Part shown: positions 1 through 11,529 of the stretch, piece by piece
How the letters are laid out: each line of letters begins with the position of its first letter
How positions within the stretch are numbered: the stretch's first letter is position 1
Assembly: GCA_036362985.1 (NCBI GenBank)
Contig: JAYGXS010000003.1
Location: 44,448,071 to 44,512,070 of the forward strand
Reading direction: 5' to 3'
DNA: 64,000 nucleotides
DNA from: Ligula intestinalis
Taxonomy: Eukaryota > Platyhelminthes > Cestoda > Diphyllobothriidea > Diphyllobothriidae
Notes under the pieces: model-generated
What the model was told of the DNA's origin: nothing
Database searches by the model: none
The model's input: the letters and a program-made list of their open reading frames with translations, nothing else
Program-made: the position numbers and the translations under genes

Positions 1-2064
1 AATTATAGTAGGTGACATACCTGACGAAAGGTTTAGGAGTGGGAGATTTAACAAAAACTGGAGGTCGTTTATGAAGTTCATTGGGTTGGCTTGAGGCGCA
101 AAATGCTGTTTACTAGAATTGAATTCCGTTCAGGTCAGTATACTTTGAGAAAATCTAGGCAGAAATGGGCAAAATCCAACGATTGTTGATTACCAAGAAA
201 TTTCCTGCGCTATTAACCACTGCAAAGAAAAGATTAATATTTGTGCGTGCTGAAGTATAAAAAAACATTCACAAAGAGCAGAAAAAGTTTAATTATATTT
301 GTTCACTACAGAGAAAATTTTGTTTCGCGTCCATCAAATTGAGGTTAGTGTACTTACGAGATACAGGACTAGAGTCTAGAAAAGGCTGATGAATCTAGTT
401 AACAAATGTTTGCTCGACAAATGTGTTACGTTTGGTGCCCTTAAGATAAGTAATAAACTTACAAGACACAAAAATGTGTTTTACTACGCCGAAATGAGTA
501 GGCCTATTTGACTTAAGATGGTGTCTTTCGCAATCTCATATGTTTTCTAATTAACCTCGTAAACTAAGTCCATCTAAATGTTGTCAAAATATGGACGGAA
601 ATCAATAAATATCAAAACTCCAAACAGAAAAAATAGAAGATTACCATTTTTAAAGATATTGGAGGATATTTAAGGTCACTCTGTCGTCTAATTAAAATAA
701 AAGAACACTGCCCTGAAGTTTTTACTTCAAAAACTGCTATTCAAAACTGCTGTGGTTTCCAGCACAATTTTTTCCTCTTAGTTTTAGGGAAGTCAAAAAC
801 CGGTCAAAATATGCCATTTTGATCTTGACTTTAACTTCTTAAAACGTATCGTACACAGATATTAAACTTCGAAGTATCTAACTACAGCGCTTTTTAAGAA
901 GGTAACTTGTTCAAGAAAGTTTTTTAATTAATCTTAGTCGTATTCATTTTTGGCTTTTGTTGTGGCAATTAATTTTTCTTGGCAATGAGTTGACATGTTT
1001 GGACGATTCTAAAGTCATGACCCACACAGGCAGCTATCAAATGAGGAATGTTTAAGAACTCATCATTTAGGTAAATGCTTTTAAGATATTTGTTATTTCT
1101 AAGTTTCCGGTAAATAGGTTAAACCGAATCGGTATTTATGGACAAACAAAGCAAATCTGTGAAATTCGTAAAGTGTTCAGCAGCACTTCCAAAACAGTTT
1201 GCTGCTCGTCGCACTCTAACTCTCGAAATAATTTTTGTAAAAAGGTGACAAACGGAAATTTCTTTAAACATACACAAGATGGTATGAATTTGATTACAAG
1301 TACAACCGTAATCTAACTTTTTAGTAAACAGCCAGCCTATCCGTGTGTGGCCGTCAATGTATTTTTATTCCGCTCAACAGCCGGAATGTGATTTCCATAG
1401 AAAATCTTTTTGCAATTGTCCATAGAAATTGACACAAAGCACGCAAGAATCTTTTCGTGCATTAAAAACGGAAATGTGTCCGAAGATTCAAAATTTGGAA
1501 ACAACTGTACCTAAGGTGACTACATCCATTTCTGACACATTAAGTGCAACTTTAAATGTTATTGGAAAATATTTAGTTTATAAAAATTTTGTAGTTGTAC
1601 TTATTCTGTATAACCTTGCCATCCTTTTCCATTTCCATGCCTTAAACACACTTTTATTTCACATTGCACCAGTGAATTTTCATATTGCAATTTCTTGAGT
1701 TTGCAGATTTTTGTGAAAATTACATTTTTCTATGCTGATAAATAGTAATTTCTCAACCAAACTCAGACTTTTTTTTCGGATAGTTCTAACTATACTGTTA
1801 TGATAGTTTGGGGGCACGCCGTTTGTGCTGACTTCCCGCAAAATGACATTCATTACGTTTTTCATGAGAATGTGACCTACTGTAAGTTTCGACCTAGAAG
1901 GCAAAGCCGCTGCAATACGCCGAAGAATATCAGAACTCTACAAGCAGCCGGATCACGTGATCATCCCCACATTAACGTGATAAGTATCAATAAGGGACGT
2001 AAACGCCATCCCCTCTTCCATCCTTTTACACCCCCCCCCCCACGCATGACCGACTGCTATCCTA
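1..2064. other. AT-rich stretch, no gene recognised
   Basis: No recognisable protein, RNA or repeat boundary is visible. The few open frames (for example 1429-1695) are short, low in complexity and resemble nothing I know. Around 120-300 there is a faint resemblance to the AT-rich R1 repeat found further along, including a shared 'aaatttcctgcgctatta' block, but it is too weak to call. A run of about 12 C residues at 2029-2041 lies just before the first Penelope-like fragment. Confidence 0.5.
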
Positions 2065-2890
2065 TCCTTTGCCGTATCTTGGATATGAGAAACTCCCCTT
2101 ACCACACCATTGCTAAATGGCTGGTAGAAAAGCTGAAACCTCTTGGAAGTTACATATATCCTCAAAGCCTGAAAGACACGTTTGCATTTGTCTAAGCTAT
2201 AAAGAATTTGAACGTTGCAAGAAGCAAGATGCTCTCATTGGATGTATCCTCACTATTCACCAACGTACCCGTGGCAGAAACCATACACTACCTCTGCGAC
2301 GTTATTCGGGACACGAGCTACCAGATAGGTATGCCCGTGAAAACCCTCAAAGATCTCCTTACGCGATGCACACAAAACGTCCAATTTCTCTGCAATGGTC
2401 AGTTTTACAGACAGATAGACGGAGTGACGATGGGCTCACCACTGTGACCGTTTCTTGCAAATGTCTTTATGGGCAAGATCGAGAAAACGAGTCTAGGGGA
2501 CACCCTCAATGACCTTGCATTCTATGGTCGATATGCAGATGATATCTTCTGTTGGACAGACTATAACGCTGACATTGACGCTTTGGTCGCGAAGTTTAAC
2601 AGCGCTCACCCATCGCTCGAATTTTCTGCTAAGACTGAAGTGGACGATGAAATTGCGTTCATTGATGTCCTTCTGCGAAGACAAGAAGATGGATCTGTCC
2701 TACGCAGAGTTTTTCGAAAGAAAACCTAGATAGGAGCATCCACTTACTACCACAGTTTTGTCCCCCTCAATATAAAACGAAATCTGGTCCAGGGATTAGC
2801 AGCTAGAATGCGACAGATCTGTTCTCCTGAAACTGTCGAACCAGAACTCCAACAACTGCAGCATACCCTAATTGAAAATGGATACCTGGA
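2065..2890 (+). pseudogene. Penelope-like reverse transcriptase, frameshifted (copy A)
   Basis: Three frames must be joined to read the RT. Positions 2065-2195 give the fingers region ('SPYHTIAKWL', then 'SLKDTFAFV'). Positions 2208-2447 give palm motif A ('MLSLDVSSLFTNVPV') and the 'DGVTMGSPL' block. Positions 2469-2729 give 'RYADDIF', with the catalytic YADD, followed by the 'IAFIDVLLRR' block. In the family this enzyme copies element RNA into the chromosome by target-primed synthesis. A stop follows at the KKT* position near 2728, where copy B has Trp. After it the frame stays open through the thumb to about 2890 and is then lost. The YADD box is intact but the protein cannot be made whole. 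There is no promoter or Kozak context that I can recognise. Confidence 0.9.
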
Positions 2891-2928
2891 AAGTTCATCT
2901 TCAGAAATATTGGTGAACGCGCCAAAAA

Positions 2929-2984
2929 GCCTGTCACCTTAACTGCAGAAAAGAAAGCCTGTCACCTTTACTGCAGAAAAGAAA
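2929..2984 (+). repeat. 28-bp tandem duplication inside copy A
   Basis: Two adjacent 28-base units (2929-2956 and 2957-2984) beginning GCCTGTCACCTT differ at only one position. Copy B has the unit once. Because 28 is not a multiple of three, the duplication itself shifts the frame between the RT linker and the endonuclease. Confidence 0.9.
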
Positions 2985-3586
2985 ACCGTGTTCATAAGAC
3001 TGCCTTTCTTATGCGATGCAACCAGCGAGTTGGTCAGACGACGCTTGAGGACTGCAATCACAAATGCTTTCCCAGCGGCGAACTTACGGGTGCTCTTCAC
3101 GAACTCTCCCCTCTTACGATTGGGAGGTAAAGACCGACTCCCTTTGAAGGCCACATCAATGTGCATTTACGCTTTCACTTGCTCCTGTGGGGCGGGATAC
3201 ATCGGCCGTACAACGAAGCGTCTCGAAAAGAGGGTACGTGAGCACAAACCGACCTGGATAAGTAAAGGTGAAACTAATCGATCTCGAGTGCTATTCTCGC
3301 ACATCTTGGTGAAACGAACCATCGTGTCGATACTAACAAAGCCTTTCAGGTGGTCTACAGGGCACCATCTAATTTTTCCAAAGGCCTACGCCAACGGATG
3401 CTTGCAACAGCCTAAGCAGTAGCTATTAGACTAGCAAATCCAGTGCTGTGTCGTCAGAAGACTCTGACACAAGATCTGTCATTTCCATGGCCTAAATCGA
3501 CACCAGGTGGCTATAGGATTTCTTCCCTACAGACTAGCAAAAATCCCTCAACCAACACGCTGGCATGGCCTACATTCGCAAACTGA
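2985..3586 (+). pseudogene. GIY-YIG endonuclease domain of copy A, frameshifted
   Basis: The linker ('VFIRLPFLCDATSELVRRRL') is followed by the nuclease core: 'CIYAFTCSCGAGYIGRT', then 'RVREH'. This is the GIY-YIG fold used by Penelope-like elements to nick target DNA, with the paired Cys residues of this lineage. A 1-bp deletion near 3278 ('aaactaatcg' against 'aaactagatcg' in copy B) throws the frame. The catalytic Glu/Asn part can still be recognised in another frame to the TGA at 3584-3586. Copy A keeps about 69 bp (around 3321-3394) that copy B has lost. Confidence 0.88.
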
Positions 3587-3752
3587 CATAGTCCGCGTTG
3601 GCCAATCAGTGCCCGTGTTAGATAGTTATTTATTTTCCTACCTATTCAAACTTTAATTGTTATGTACAGCGTTAATTTCTCTTGCAAATGTTTGGTCTGA
3701 TGAAGAGTTGCTGAAAACAATTGTTTGCCATAAACTGACTTCTAATATTAAC

Positions 3753-6700
3753 CATGAGAATATTTGCGGAACATTTGAAAGGCATACACTGTAACTTGAA
3801 CTGTCTGGTTTCGATAACTGCCTCTCCCCACTTTTGAACAGCCTATCGTCAAGTCGCCGCATATCGAGGATTTTACAAGCCCTTTTTCTGCTCGAAATAC
3901 ATTGTGTGAGCAGTGTCTGTACGCTGTTGAAGTACATCTAAAAGCCCTCTCTGGATAGTGTCACCCCTCAGTGTTGGGCACATAGTTGGTTGCATATGTT
4001 TTCTCTTTCTACCCAGGCTGCTAAAATATTACTCAGAACCGGAATTTTCGGCAAAAAACGCAGCGATAAATGCGCCGCACGTCTTCTTTTTTGGCATTTG
4101 AAAAATACTGACTTCTTCAGATGCAACCTCTTTGACCTTTTAAAAAAGTTCCCCTGGTTACTGTCGATGGTGCACTTGTCGCCCTTATGCTGAATCTCAA
4201 CATCCCGTAGTATCCTTATTTCCTGTTTAAATGGTTATGCGTTTCGTTTAGTTTGCGTGCAATCCTGTCGTGATCTGTTCTTGGGATTCTTCCACTTTCA
4301 GGTTTCATTTTCCGACATTCTATAAGTTTACTATCATTGTGTGGCATGTTTTTATTTTATTTGGTCGGACAGAGGAATGGGACCCTTCCCCTTAGATTAC
4401 TACAGGACACCTTTGCGCTGAATTCCAGGGAGACCAGGAGTAGGGTTATATTTATTGTTAGATTAAGAACACGTGACTGGGTACCTTTCCTGGAATTTAG
4501 CCAAAAACGATCCGTTTTAACCGTCTTACCGTTCTTTTTTTAAATGCAGTTATGCCGCCATTCGTTGAACATTCGAAGTACTTCATGTATCACTGGAAGC
4601 TCAGTGTATTCAGACTCTTTTAATTTCCACCCAAATGCCCACTTTTACTTGACCATGTGTTGTTCACTGCCCACATTACTTTATCCAACCCCTTTCTGTG
4701 TCTCTCTTTCAGGGACGCTGGCGCTAGCGTATCCTTTATTCAGCAGTTAATTCACAAATTGGCCAATGGTGACACTCTAGAAAGGCTCATGGATAAAAAT
4801 AGGTCAGTCCCCTTATTTTTTGGGTCCCATTAAGACACCACTTTGGTTTGTTCACTATCCTAACTTGTCTGTACATATGTAAAAAAAAGGACCGCACTAT
4901 TGCGCCTGATCGGAGTGGCATTCAAACATGTACGTAGTACATGGGAAATAGGAGGGGGTAGTTTGCGTCCGAGCACACTTCAACTTGACCTGACGCAGGG
5001 TTGCCACTGTTTCAGAGTAGCATAGGAAGGCGAGATTACGAACACTGCTGTGTGATTTTCCTTGCCAAATAAACATTATAACGATATACTAATCGTCATA
5101 TCAACTGGCCACACTGAGCGGTCTTTTTGACTGAAGGCCAGGCTGCGCTGGCTTATACTTAATTGAATCTTACTAAACGCTTCACGATGAGATGTCTCTT
5201 TCGTGCACCTGTTCGCAGGTCTTCTCCTCTCACGGGGATTGATTATTGGACGGACTTCACACAAACTATCGCCTTCACTACTTTTTTAAGACGGAACTAA
5301 TAGTCTCGAAAGCCTGCAAAATTGACGCACCAACTCGCACAATAGCTGGTAAAAATAAATGCCTGGGGGGCCATTTGTGTGATATTCAAGTATTTTGGTA
5401 AATAGTTCAGTTTGACCATCGTGAACGATAATTTCCACCATGTGGGCGCAGGGAAGCTGACTTGTACTTGGAATTGTTTATGCTGATAATGGACTTGCAC
5501 AGCATCTACCGCACTCTCTCCTATGTCAGTCACCTGAGGTGGGTGTCTTCACAGATTCGAGAAGACCGGGCATAGGATCTGAAGAACTAAACCATCCTTC
5601 CACGCATACCAAGTAGGAACTGAAACTTGCAAGTTGCAAGACTGGATTTTCACATAAACATGTTGTCGACGCAAATCCAGTCTGCGTGGGAGTGCCCTAC
5701 ATCATGCAGGAACCACTGCAGCCTGACTCTCCTTCCTGAGAAAAGGGCCATTTTATCCCATCGGTTGGCAGCCTGCGAAGTCACGGATAGTGAACGTACT
5801 CATTACGACACCTGCGGAGACTTAGTAGATAGGAATGAACAGAAAACGTTAGCTGGAAACAAGAAGTAAACTTTACTCTGGTATTGCCCCGTGGGTGGAG
5901 AGGGTGGGAGTGGGAAGGGGGGCCAATGGAGATTTATCAGTCCAAAAATCTACGCGAGTGCATGGCACCATCGTAACAACACAAAACTTGGTTTACACCC
6001 ATTCAAGCCTGCGGAGCGTGTGGAGTCGATCTGTTGCAGATAGTGTCACACGTGAATACATCTCACGGGTTGTCATGCGGGGTGGGCGCACTACCGTCGC
6101 CCTTCCGACTGGCGCCGTGAGTAAAAAATTCAAAGGGCCGTACGCAAGCGAAACAGCCTGTGCGAGATAGCATCGGAGACAAAGGCAACAGGTGAGATAG
6201 AGAGAGAGAGTGGCGAAGTAGACGTGCTATCGCGTTGTCTCCATGCGTGGCAGGGTGGTGAGAGCGGGGTGACAGAGTAATGCAGTCGGTCTTACAACAC
6301 CGGGCTTATCCGGGACGACAAGTACCCCCGCAAAAACGTATTCTGCCGGCTTGTGAATAGTTGCGCGGATTTCAGCGACGATTAGGTGCAAAGTAGGCGG
6401 AGGTGTAGGATCAAACGAATAATCTGTGTGTGTCAGGAGCCTGGGTGCCGACTTGATGTATAGGTGACCTATCAAATGTCTATAACCCATATTCTAGTAA
6501 GACAGGGAGGATTTTCCGCTATTCAATAAGCCTACGACCTGCTGTCTGTGAAGATCTTCAAAAACAAAACGTGTCTAGTGAAGGCGTCGATGCACGCGTC
6601 TAACTTGGAATCCAAGACCTACAACAAGCCATCCCCTCCATTAAGTCGCTGCACGAAGTCAGCACGCGGCAACCTACGGCTTCTTGAACATTTGGAAAAC

Positions 6701-6886
6701 CATTGTCTGCGTGCTTTGTGTGAACTTGTCCGGAGTGCTTTTCAAATTGGCCGCTATTTTTTTTCTCCCTTCATTCGCATGTAAATTTTCTGATGGACAT
6801 ATGTCGGTTGGCTCACTTCGTCCATTATAAACCGATTTCTACCCCTCTTTTTTTGAAGCATCTTTTCCCAGGTGCAACTTTGAAGA
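3753..6886. other. No gene recognised; GC-richer segment at 5.88-6.50 kb
   Basis: Short open frames occur on both strands but none has recognisable motifs. From about 5880 to 6500 the base composition becomes clearly GC-richer and includes a G-rich run (5897-5922) and a GA repeat (6197-6212). This resembles the other GC-rich islands in the window in character, though I could not align them to one another. Confidence 0.4.
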
Positions 6887-7082
6887 TTGCGTATACAGCA
6901 GAATTTATTGGAACCATAAATTTCGCGAGTGCTCACCAGCTGCGTCCTCTCGCCGCATAAAGTGAGTAACGAATGGGAGAATACATTGAAATTGAATTCG
7001 TACAGAGGTCATAGAAACAGGTTAGAAAGGTCAATTAGTAAATTTGGCTAATTAATCTAATTAGTGGCGTAAGCAAATGAAA
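6887..7082 (-). repeat. Left arm of foldback 1
   Basis: This is an inverted copy of 7459-7644. Its terminal unit at 6914-6939 (minus strand) reads CUGGUGA-GC-acuc-GC-GAAA followed by UUUAUGG and then AATAAAT at 6903-6911. Confidence 0.85.
6914..6939 (-). ncRNA. Hammerhead-like core in left arm of foldback 1
   Basis: On the minus strand CUGGUGA is followed by a potential 2-bp stem (GC/GC) with a four-base loop, then GAAA. This is the spacing of a hammerhead catalytic core (CUGANGA, helix II, GAAA), except that the invariant A at position 4 of the CUGA box is G. It lies just upstream of a polyadenylation-like AATAAA. The helix I and III partners cannot be judged by eye. It may be inactive or only a structural terminus. 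Confidence 0.35.
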
Positions 7083-7170
7083 CACTGTGGCCAGTGTGGT
7101 AGGGGAACAAACGTCAAAGCACAAATGCGGGCAGGGGGAAGTGTGAATCAGGGAGCCGGCAAAGCTAGTT

Positions 7171-7389
7171 TCACAACAGGCTCCAATTTTTTACATAAGT
7201 CGGGCTTTTTGGAACTGACTGTTCCATAACCTTTTGCCGTAAAGGTTTGCCATACTTGCCAATAAACTGAGCTGGGTATCCACGCTTGAGTAGAGTTTCC
7301 TTGAGGCTGGAAATTTCTGCATGCAGTTTATCCATTGAACAGATTTTGCTTGTCCTCTGGAAGAGGGTGCAAATTAAGTTGCGTTTCCA
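7171..7389 (-). pseudogene. Penelope-like RT thumb fragment, lineage V
   Basis: A minus-strand frame of 72 codons reads 'WKRNLICTLFQRTSKICS', then 'LKETLLKRGYPAQFIGKYGK', and ends at TGA 7171-7173. This matches the thumb/linker pattern of lineage I copies ('IKRNLVQGL...RQICS...HGYPERFI'), a diagnostic PLE region between the palm and the GIY-YIG domain. It lies in the spacer of foldback 1. The sequence is clearly different from the lineage I copies, so it represents another PLE lineage. No palm or nuclease can be joined to it here. Confidence 0.75.
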
Positions 7390-7458
7390 TTGTATGTGAA
7401 CAAATTTCCGATAATGCGACTACTGCCCTTTCCATGTATTTATTATGGAAAACTCCTC

Positions 7459-7644
7459 TTCACTTGTTTACGTTACTAATTAGCTCAATTTATCAATTGA
7501 CCTTTCTGACCTGTTTCTATGACCTCTGTACGAATTCAATTTTGATGTGTTCTCCCATTCGTTACTCACTTATTGCGGCGAGAGGACGCAGCCAATGAGC
7601 ACTCGTGCAATTTATGGTTCCAATAAATTCTGCTGTATACGCAA
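7459..7644 (+). repeat. Right arm of foldback 1
   Basis: This is an inverted copy of 6887-7082. The outward-facing terminal unit is at 7592-7617, where the CUGGUGA of the left arm is CCAAUGA and the GAAA is GCAA, so its ribozyme-like core is degraded. AATAAAT follows at 7622-7628. Confidence 0.85.
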
Positions 7645-8472
7645 CTACAATGAGGTTAATAGTGGACGAGGTCACAACGCTAGCGCCGTTTTGACAGCAG
7701 TCCAGTTTAGCCTATATTTGACGACCTTTCCGAGGACCTTTATTCACGATTTCGAAAATTGCAGTTGTTAGCGACTATGGATTACTTTTTATTTCCCGGT
7801 ATTGTGAGGTTCTGCACCTAAGTTTATTTCTTTTTAAAGGAGGACATTTTTCGCTGAACATTTTGAATAATATTTTCAAAATGAAGCGCATCTCTCTCTT
7901 GTCCAGGGTCAAATGAACCGATAAAATCCCTTTCCCCTTAACAATAGTAACAAAACGTCCTTATCAAAGTCTTCAACTTGTAGGTAATGCGGGTCGGTTG
8001 CCCGACCCCAACCGGCAGAATATGCAGGTTTCTTAACACAGTGGGGAATTTTTATAAATGAGTTACGTTATATGTTAGTTTGTTTTAGAGGGTAAACACA
8101 GAATGTAGTTTGAAACTCGTGAAAAAAAGTGAGGTTGCTGGTTCTAGTTCAAAGTATAAACAATGCATTAAACTTTTTCAAACAAATTACTGAATTTTGT
8201 TATGCTTAGGGTTTGAACAAAAAAGGCTTAACGTTCTGCATAATAAACATGATGTTTTCGAGATTGACTGCTCCAGTTTGCGGAATAGAACTGGATACAC
8301 ACGTTTATTAAAAATGGCTGAATGAATTCATGTTGCTTGGATCGAGATTTCCGTTAGTAGAGGTTATGTATGTACCCTGGTTTTAAAATACCTACTCTGG
8401 TTTAGTTTATTAGTTCATAGCTATATGGAGTAACTCTATATGTGTCACCTATTCAGGGATATTTACAAAGTT
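7645..8472. other. AT-rich spacer, nothing recognised
   Basis: No coding pattern, RNA gene or clear repeat is visible between foldback 1 and the 5' truncation point of PLE copy B. Confidence 0.5.
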
Positions 8473-9466
8473 GGACACCATCAATGACCTTCCATTCTAC
8501 TGTCGATATGTAGATGATATCTTCTGTTTGACAGACTATAACCCTGACATTGACGCCTTGGTCACGAAGTTTAACAGCGCTCACCCATCGCTCAAATTTG
8601 CTGCTGAGACTGAAGTGGACGATGAAATTGCGTTCCTTGATGTCCTTCTGCGAAGACGAGAGGATGGATCTATCCTACGCAGGGTTTTCCGAAAGAAAAC
8701 CTGGACAGGACAATGCACCTACTTCCACAGTTTTGTCCCCCTCAATATAAAACGAAATCTGGTCCAGGGATTAGCAGCTAGAATACGACAGATCTGTTCT
8801 CCTGAAACTGTCGAAGCAGTACTCCAACAGCTGCAGCATACACTAATTAAACATGGATATCCGGAAAGGTTCATCCTTAGAAATATGGGTGGACGCGCCA
8901 AAAAGCCTGTCACCTTCACTGCAGAAAAGAAAGACGTGTTCATAAGACTGCCTTTCTTAGGCGATGCAACAAGTGAGTTGGTCAGACGACGCTTGAGGAC
9001 TGCAATCACAAACGCTTTCCCAGTGGCGAACTTACTGGTGCTCTTCTCGAACTCTCCCCTTCTACGATTGGGAGGTAAAGACGGACTCCCTTTGAAGGCC
9101 ACATCAATGTGCATTTACGCTTTCACTTGCTCCTGTTGGGCGGGATACATCGGCCGTACAACGAGGCGTCTCGAAACGAGGGTACGTGAGCACATACCGA
9201 CCTGGCTAAGTAAAGGTGAAACTAGATCGATCTCGAGTGCTATTCTCGCACATCTAGCTGATACGAACCGTCGACGGATGCTTGTAACAGCCGAAGCAGT
9301 ACCTATAAGGCTAGCAAATCCAGTGCCGTGTTGTCAGAAGACTCTGACACAAGCTCTGTCACTTCCATGGCCTAAACCGACACCAGGTGGCGATAGAATT
9401 TCTTCCCTACAGACTAGCGAAAATCCTTCAACCAACACGCTGACATGGCCTACATTCGCAAACTGA
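8471..9466 (+). CDS. RT C-terminus + GIY-YIG endonuclease ORF, 5'-truncated PLE
   Basis: A 331-codon open frame has no true ATG start; it opens at the truncation point with TTG. Residues 12-18 are 'RYVDDIF', the RT catalytic YVDD box, and residues 51-62 are the 'DEIAFLDVLLRR' block. The thumb ends near residue 135 ('HGYPERFI') and the linker covers 140-210. The GIY-YIG nuclease covers about 214-300: 'IYAF' 215-218, 'YIGRT' 226-230, Arg237, His261, Glu275 and Asn283. Compared with copy A, 23 codons are missing, in frame, just after His261, which is likely to disable the nuclease fold. The palm N-terminus (motif A Asp) is absent, so no active RT can be made. In the family this protein performs target-primed reverse transcription in the nucleus. 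Confidence 0.9.
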   Translation: MDTINDLPFYCRYVDDIFCLTDYNPDIDALVTKFNSAHPSLKFAAETEVDDEIAFLDVLLRRREDGSILRRVFRKKTWTGQCTYFHSFVPLNIKRNLVQGLAARIRQICSPETVEAVLQQLQHTLIKHGYPERFILRNMGGRAKKPVTFTAEKKDVFIRLPFLGDATSELVRRRLRTAITNAFPVANLLVLFSNSPLLRLGGKDGLPLKATSMCIYAFTCSCWAGYIGRTTRRLETRVREHIPTWLSKGETRSISSAILAHLADTNRRRMLVTAEAVPIRLANPVPCCQKTLTQALSLPWPKPTPGGDRISSLQTSENPSTNTLTWPTFAN

Positions 9467-9632
9467 CATAGTCAGCGTTGGCCAATCAGCGCCCGTGTTA
9501 GATAGTTATTGATTTTCTACCTATTCAAACTTTAATTGTTTTGTACAGCGTTAATTTCCCTTGCAAATTTGTGGTCTAATGAAGAGTTGCTGAAAACCAT
9601 TGTTTGCCATAAACTGACTTCTATTATTAAGA
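8473..9632 (+). mobile_element. Penelope-like retroelement copy B (lineage I), 5'-truncated
   Basis: Homology to copy A begins abruptly at about 8473 in the middle of the RT palm and runs to about 9632, so this is a 5'-truncated insertion. It has one uninterrupted frame (RT C-terminus, thumb, linker, GIY-YIG), a 3' untranslated region and the shared 3' end. The CTGATGA of copy A is CTAATGA here. Compared with copy A it lacks a net 69 bp around 9270. Confidence 0.92.
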
Positions 9633-11529
9633 ATTGTTTTTTTCTTCTAATATAACTTAATTTCATTGCTCTATGTAGGCGGATGTTCACATTTCTAACG
9701 TTTCTTTGCATATAATTCGCTGCTTCTCCGTGGTGGAGCCTCACACTTAAAACCTCATATCACCATTATTCCTGTTTTACACGGTCCCGGAATTAATGTT
9801 GCTTAAAGGAGGCTTATATAGTCTACCAGTGCCGGAAAATGTCCCAGAATATTCGTTTACCAGGCAAGTGACGCATCGAATAAGGACTGCTGTGGTAATT
9901 TCCAAAAGTTAAATTTCCAGTCATGTTTTCGTCGACTACTGTACATCTGCTTTGGACATGCACTTTCGAAAATCATTTTTGTAAATTTACCCATTGCGTC
10001 CAGTCGTTTAATCTTTTTAGGGAACAATTGTATTTTGGGTATAACTGGTTACCAAAAAATGGATCGACTGAAGCGCCACCTTTCCTACAACAATGTTTTC
10101 TTGTTAAACTATCAGTGATCTAGCCTGTTTTGGAGAGAGAAGGGGGAAGGTGGGAGTAAGATCTGCAAACGTACAGGAAAGTTGCTAGCTCACACCTTTC
10201 AGCCACTCTTTCCATGTTTGATCTTATGTCTTGCGTGATTGGCGGTGTGTGTATGCGTGTGTGTGTGTGTGGGCTCGTGTTTTCGAGCCTGCACGACGGA
10301 TGTCTCGCACTGTACGCGCACTGGACTTTGTACCCAGTCCGTTTTTGCTGTCGGCAGGCGGCGACCCACCGCCGAGCCGATCAGTGACGAAATTGACTGC
10401 TCGCAGCTCTCTCCTTGCTAACGCACAAACCCTCCCACCCAGCTACACCACTTCCAGAAGCAGTAGCAACTACCGTCTCGGAGCGGACTTATGCACATGC
10501 TCTCGTGCGTGTGCGGTCTTTTGCCTACTGTTCCCTCCTGCCCCTTACCTCACCGCCGTACTAGACCACTGTATGTGTATGACCATCGACTGTCTGGGCA
10601 AGGCCTTACCTTTTGCCATATTTACGTGTAGTTCTTGTTAAACGGTGGCCAGCCACTGACCACTTTCATCGCTGTGAGTGGCGAGACCCATAGTGATTTC
10701 AAGGAGAGCACAATGATGATGCCGATGATTTGAGCTGGATTTTATTTATGACCAGGCTGGCTTTTGAGACACTTAATGTATTATTTCATTGACATGGTAA
10801 ATTTAGGAGGACTGGAAGTGAGCAAAGGTCAAATGCCTTTGCAAGGCTAAATAGAACATCAATGCGTGCCGCACATGACCTGCCCCCTAAAGCTGCGCGT
10901 GCGGCAGTTAGTTCAGACGGAAGATTCGGATCTTCTGCAGATAAATACTATAAGGCCCACACCGATAAGGGACCCTGATCTTGAATTCTAGGCGGAAATT
11001 ATAATTTGGGATTAGGTTTACAGTTAAGGTTTGGGTTACTGTTAGGGCTAGGATGCGGGACTGCTGAACCTTCCTGAAGTTCGACGCAACACCACCTGTA
11101 TTACTCAAGGGGGGGGTAGGGGGCATTCCTATTCCCATGTTATTATCAATGTGACGGGCTTATGAATATCTCAGACCCAGTCAGACTCTATCGCAAACAT
11201 TTCAAGCCGCCTCCAATAGTGCGTTGGCTTCTGTGCCTCGAGAGACTAAACGCCAGATACGAAGGTCTTCCTGCTCACTACCAGACACACTGACTGGTGA
11301 TACGCTTTTGTACAGCGGTTACTGTGGCTTGTAGTCTCAGTCTTCTGCCTGTTGCACGCAAAACCCGAATATCTAGCTGCTGTCCCCCAAGCAATTATAT
11401 TTTTCGAGTACGGGGAGCAAACAACTGTGTGTAGGTGTGCCGTGGTAAACTCCCTACGCCGTTTAAAGTGTTCTCCAGGGCGAACTTTGTTATTTGTTTA
11501 AGGGTGCACTCTGTAGAAGTATAGTATTG
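9633..11529. other. No gene recognised; GT repeat, GC-rich patch, TTAGGG-like patch
   Basis: A GT-rich microsatellite lies at 10244-10271. The segment 10280-10640 is GC-richer with a 136-codon chance frame and no known motifs. At about 10990-11055 there is a degenerate 'GGGTTAGG/GGTTTGGGTTA' patch like those at 41.7 and 49.5 kb. Nothing else is recognised. Confidence 0.45.

Larger units (their letters stand above)
2065..3752 (+). mobile_element. Penelope-like retroelement copy A (lineage I), decayed
   Basis: The RT begins near the conserved 'MRNSPYH' block and is followed in order by palm motifs, thumb, linker, a GIY-YIG endonuclease and a 3' untranslated region. The 3' part is nearly identical by eye to copy B at 8.47-9.63 kb. 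The similarity ends at about 3752 (here) and 9632 (there), which marks the element's 3' end. The reading frame is broken by several frameshifts, a TGG-to-TAG type nonsense codon near 2728 and a 28-bp tandem duplication. The 3' end carries CTGATGA at 3697-3703. This is a dead copy that reaches further 5' into the RT than copy B. Confidence 0.9.
6887..7644. mobile_element. Foldback structure 1 built from Penelope-like DNA
   Basis: Two arms (6887-7082 and 7459-7644) are inverted copies with high identity, apart from an 11-base indel near the inner end. The centre (about 7083-7458) holds a minus-strand RT-thumb fragment of a PLE. Each arm carries, near its outer end, a unit reading CUGGUGA/CCAAUGA, GCACUCG, then GAAA-like sequence, UUUAUGG and AATAAA, so both ends face outward. 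Penelope elements are known for terminal repeats in either orientation, which fits. No target-site duplication is obvious. Confidence 0.75.

Noticed and set aside
8719..9114. 131-codon minus-strand frame
   Set aside because: Antisense of the well-supported copy B ORF.
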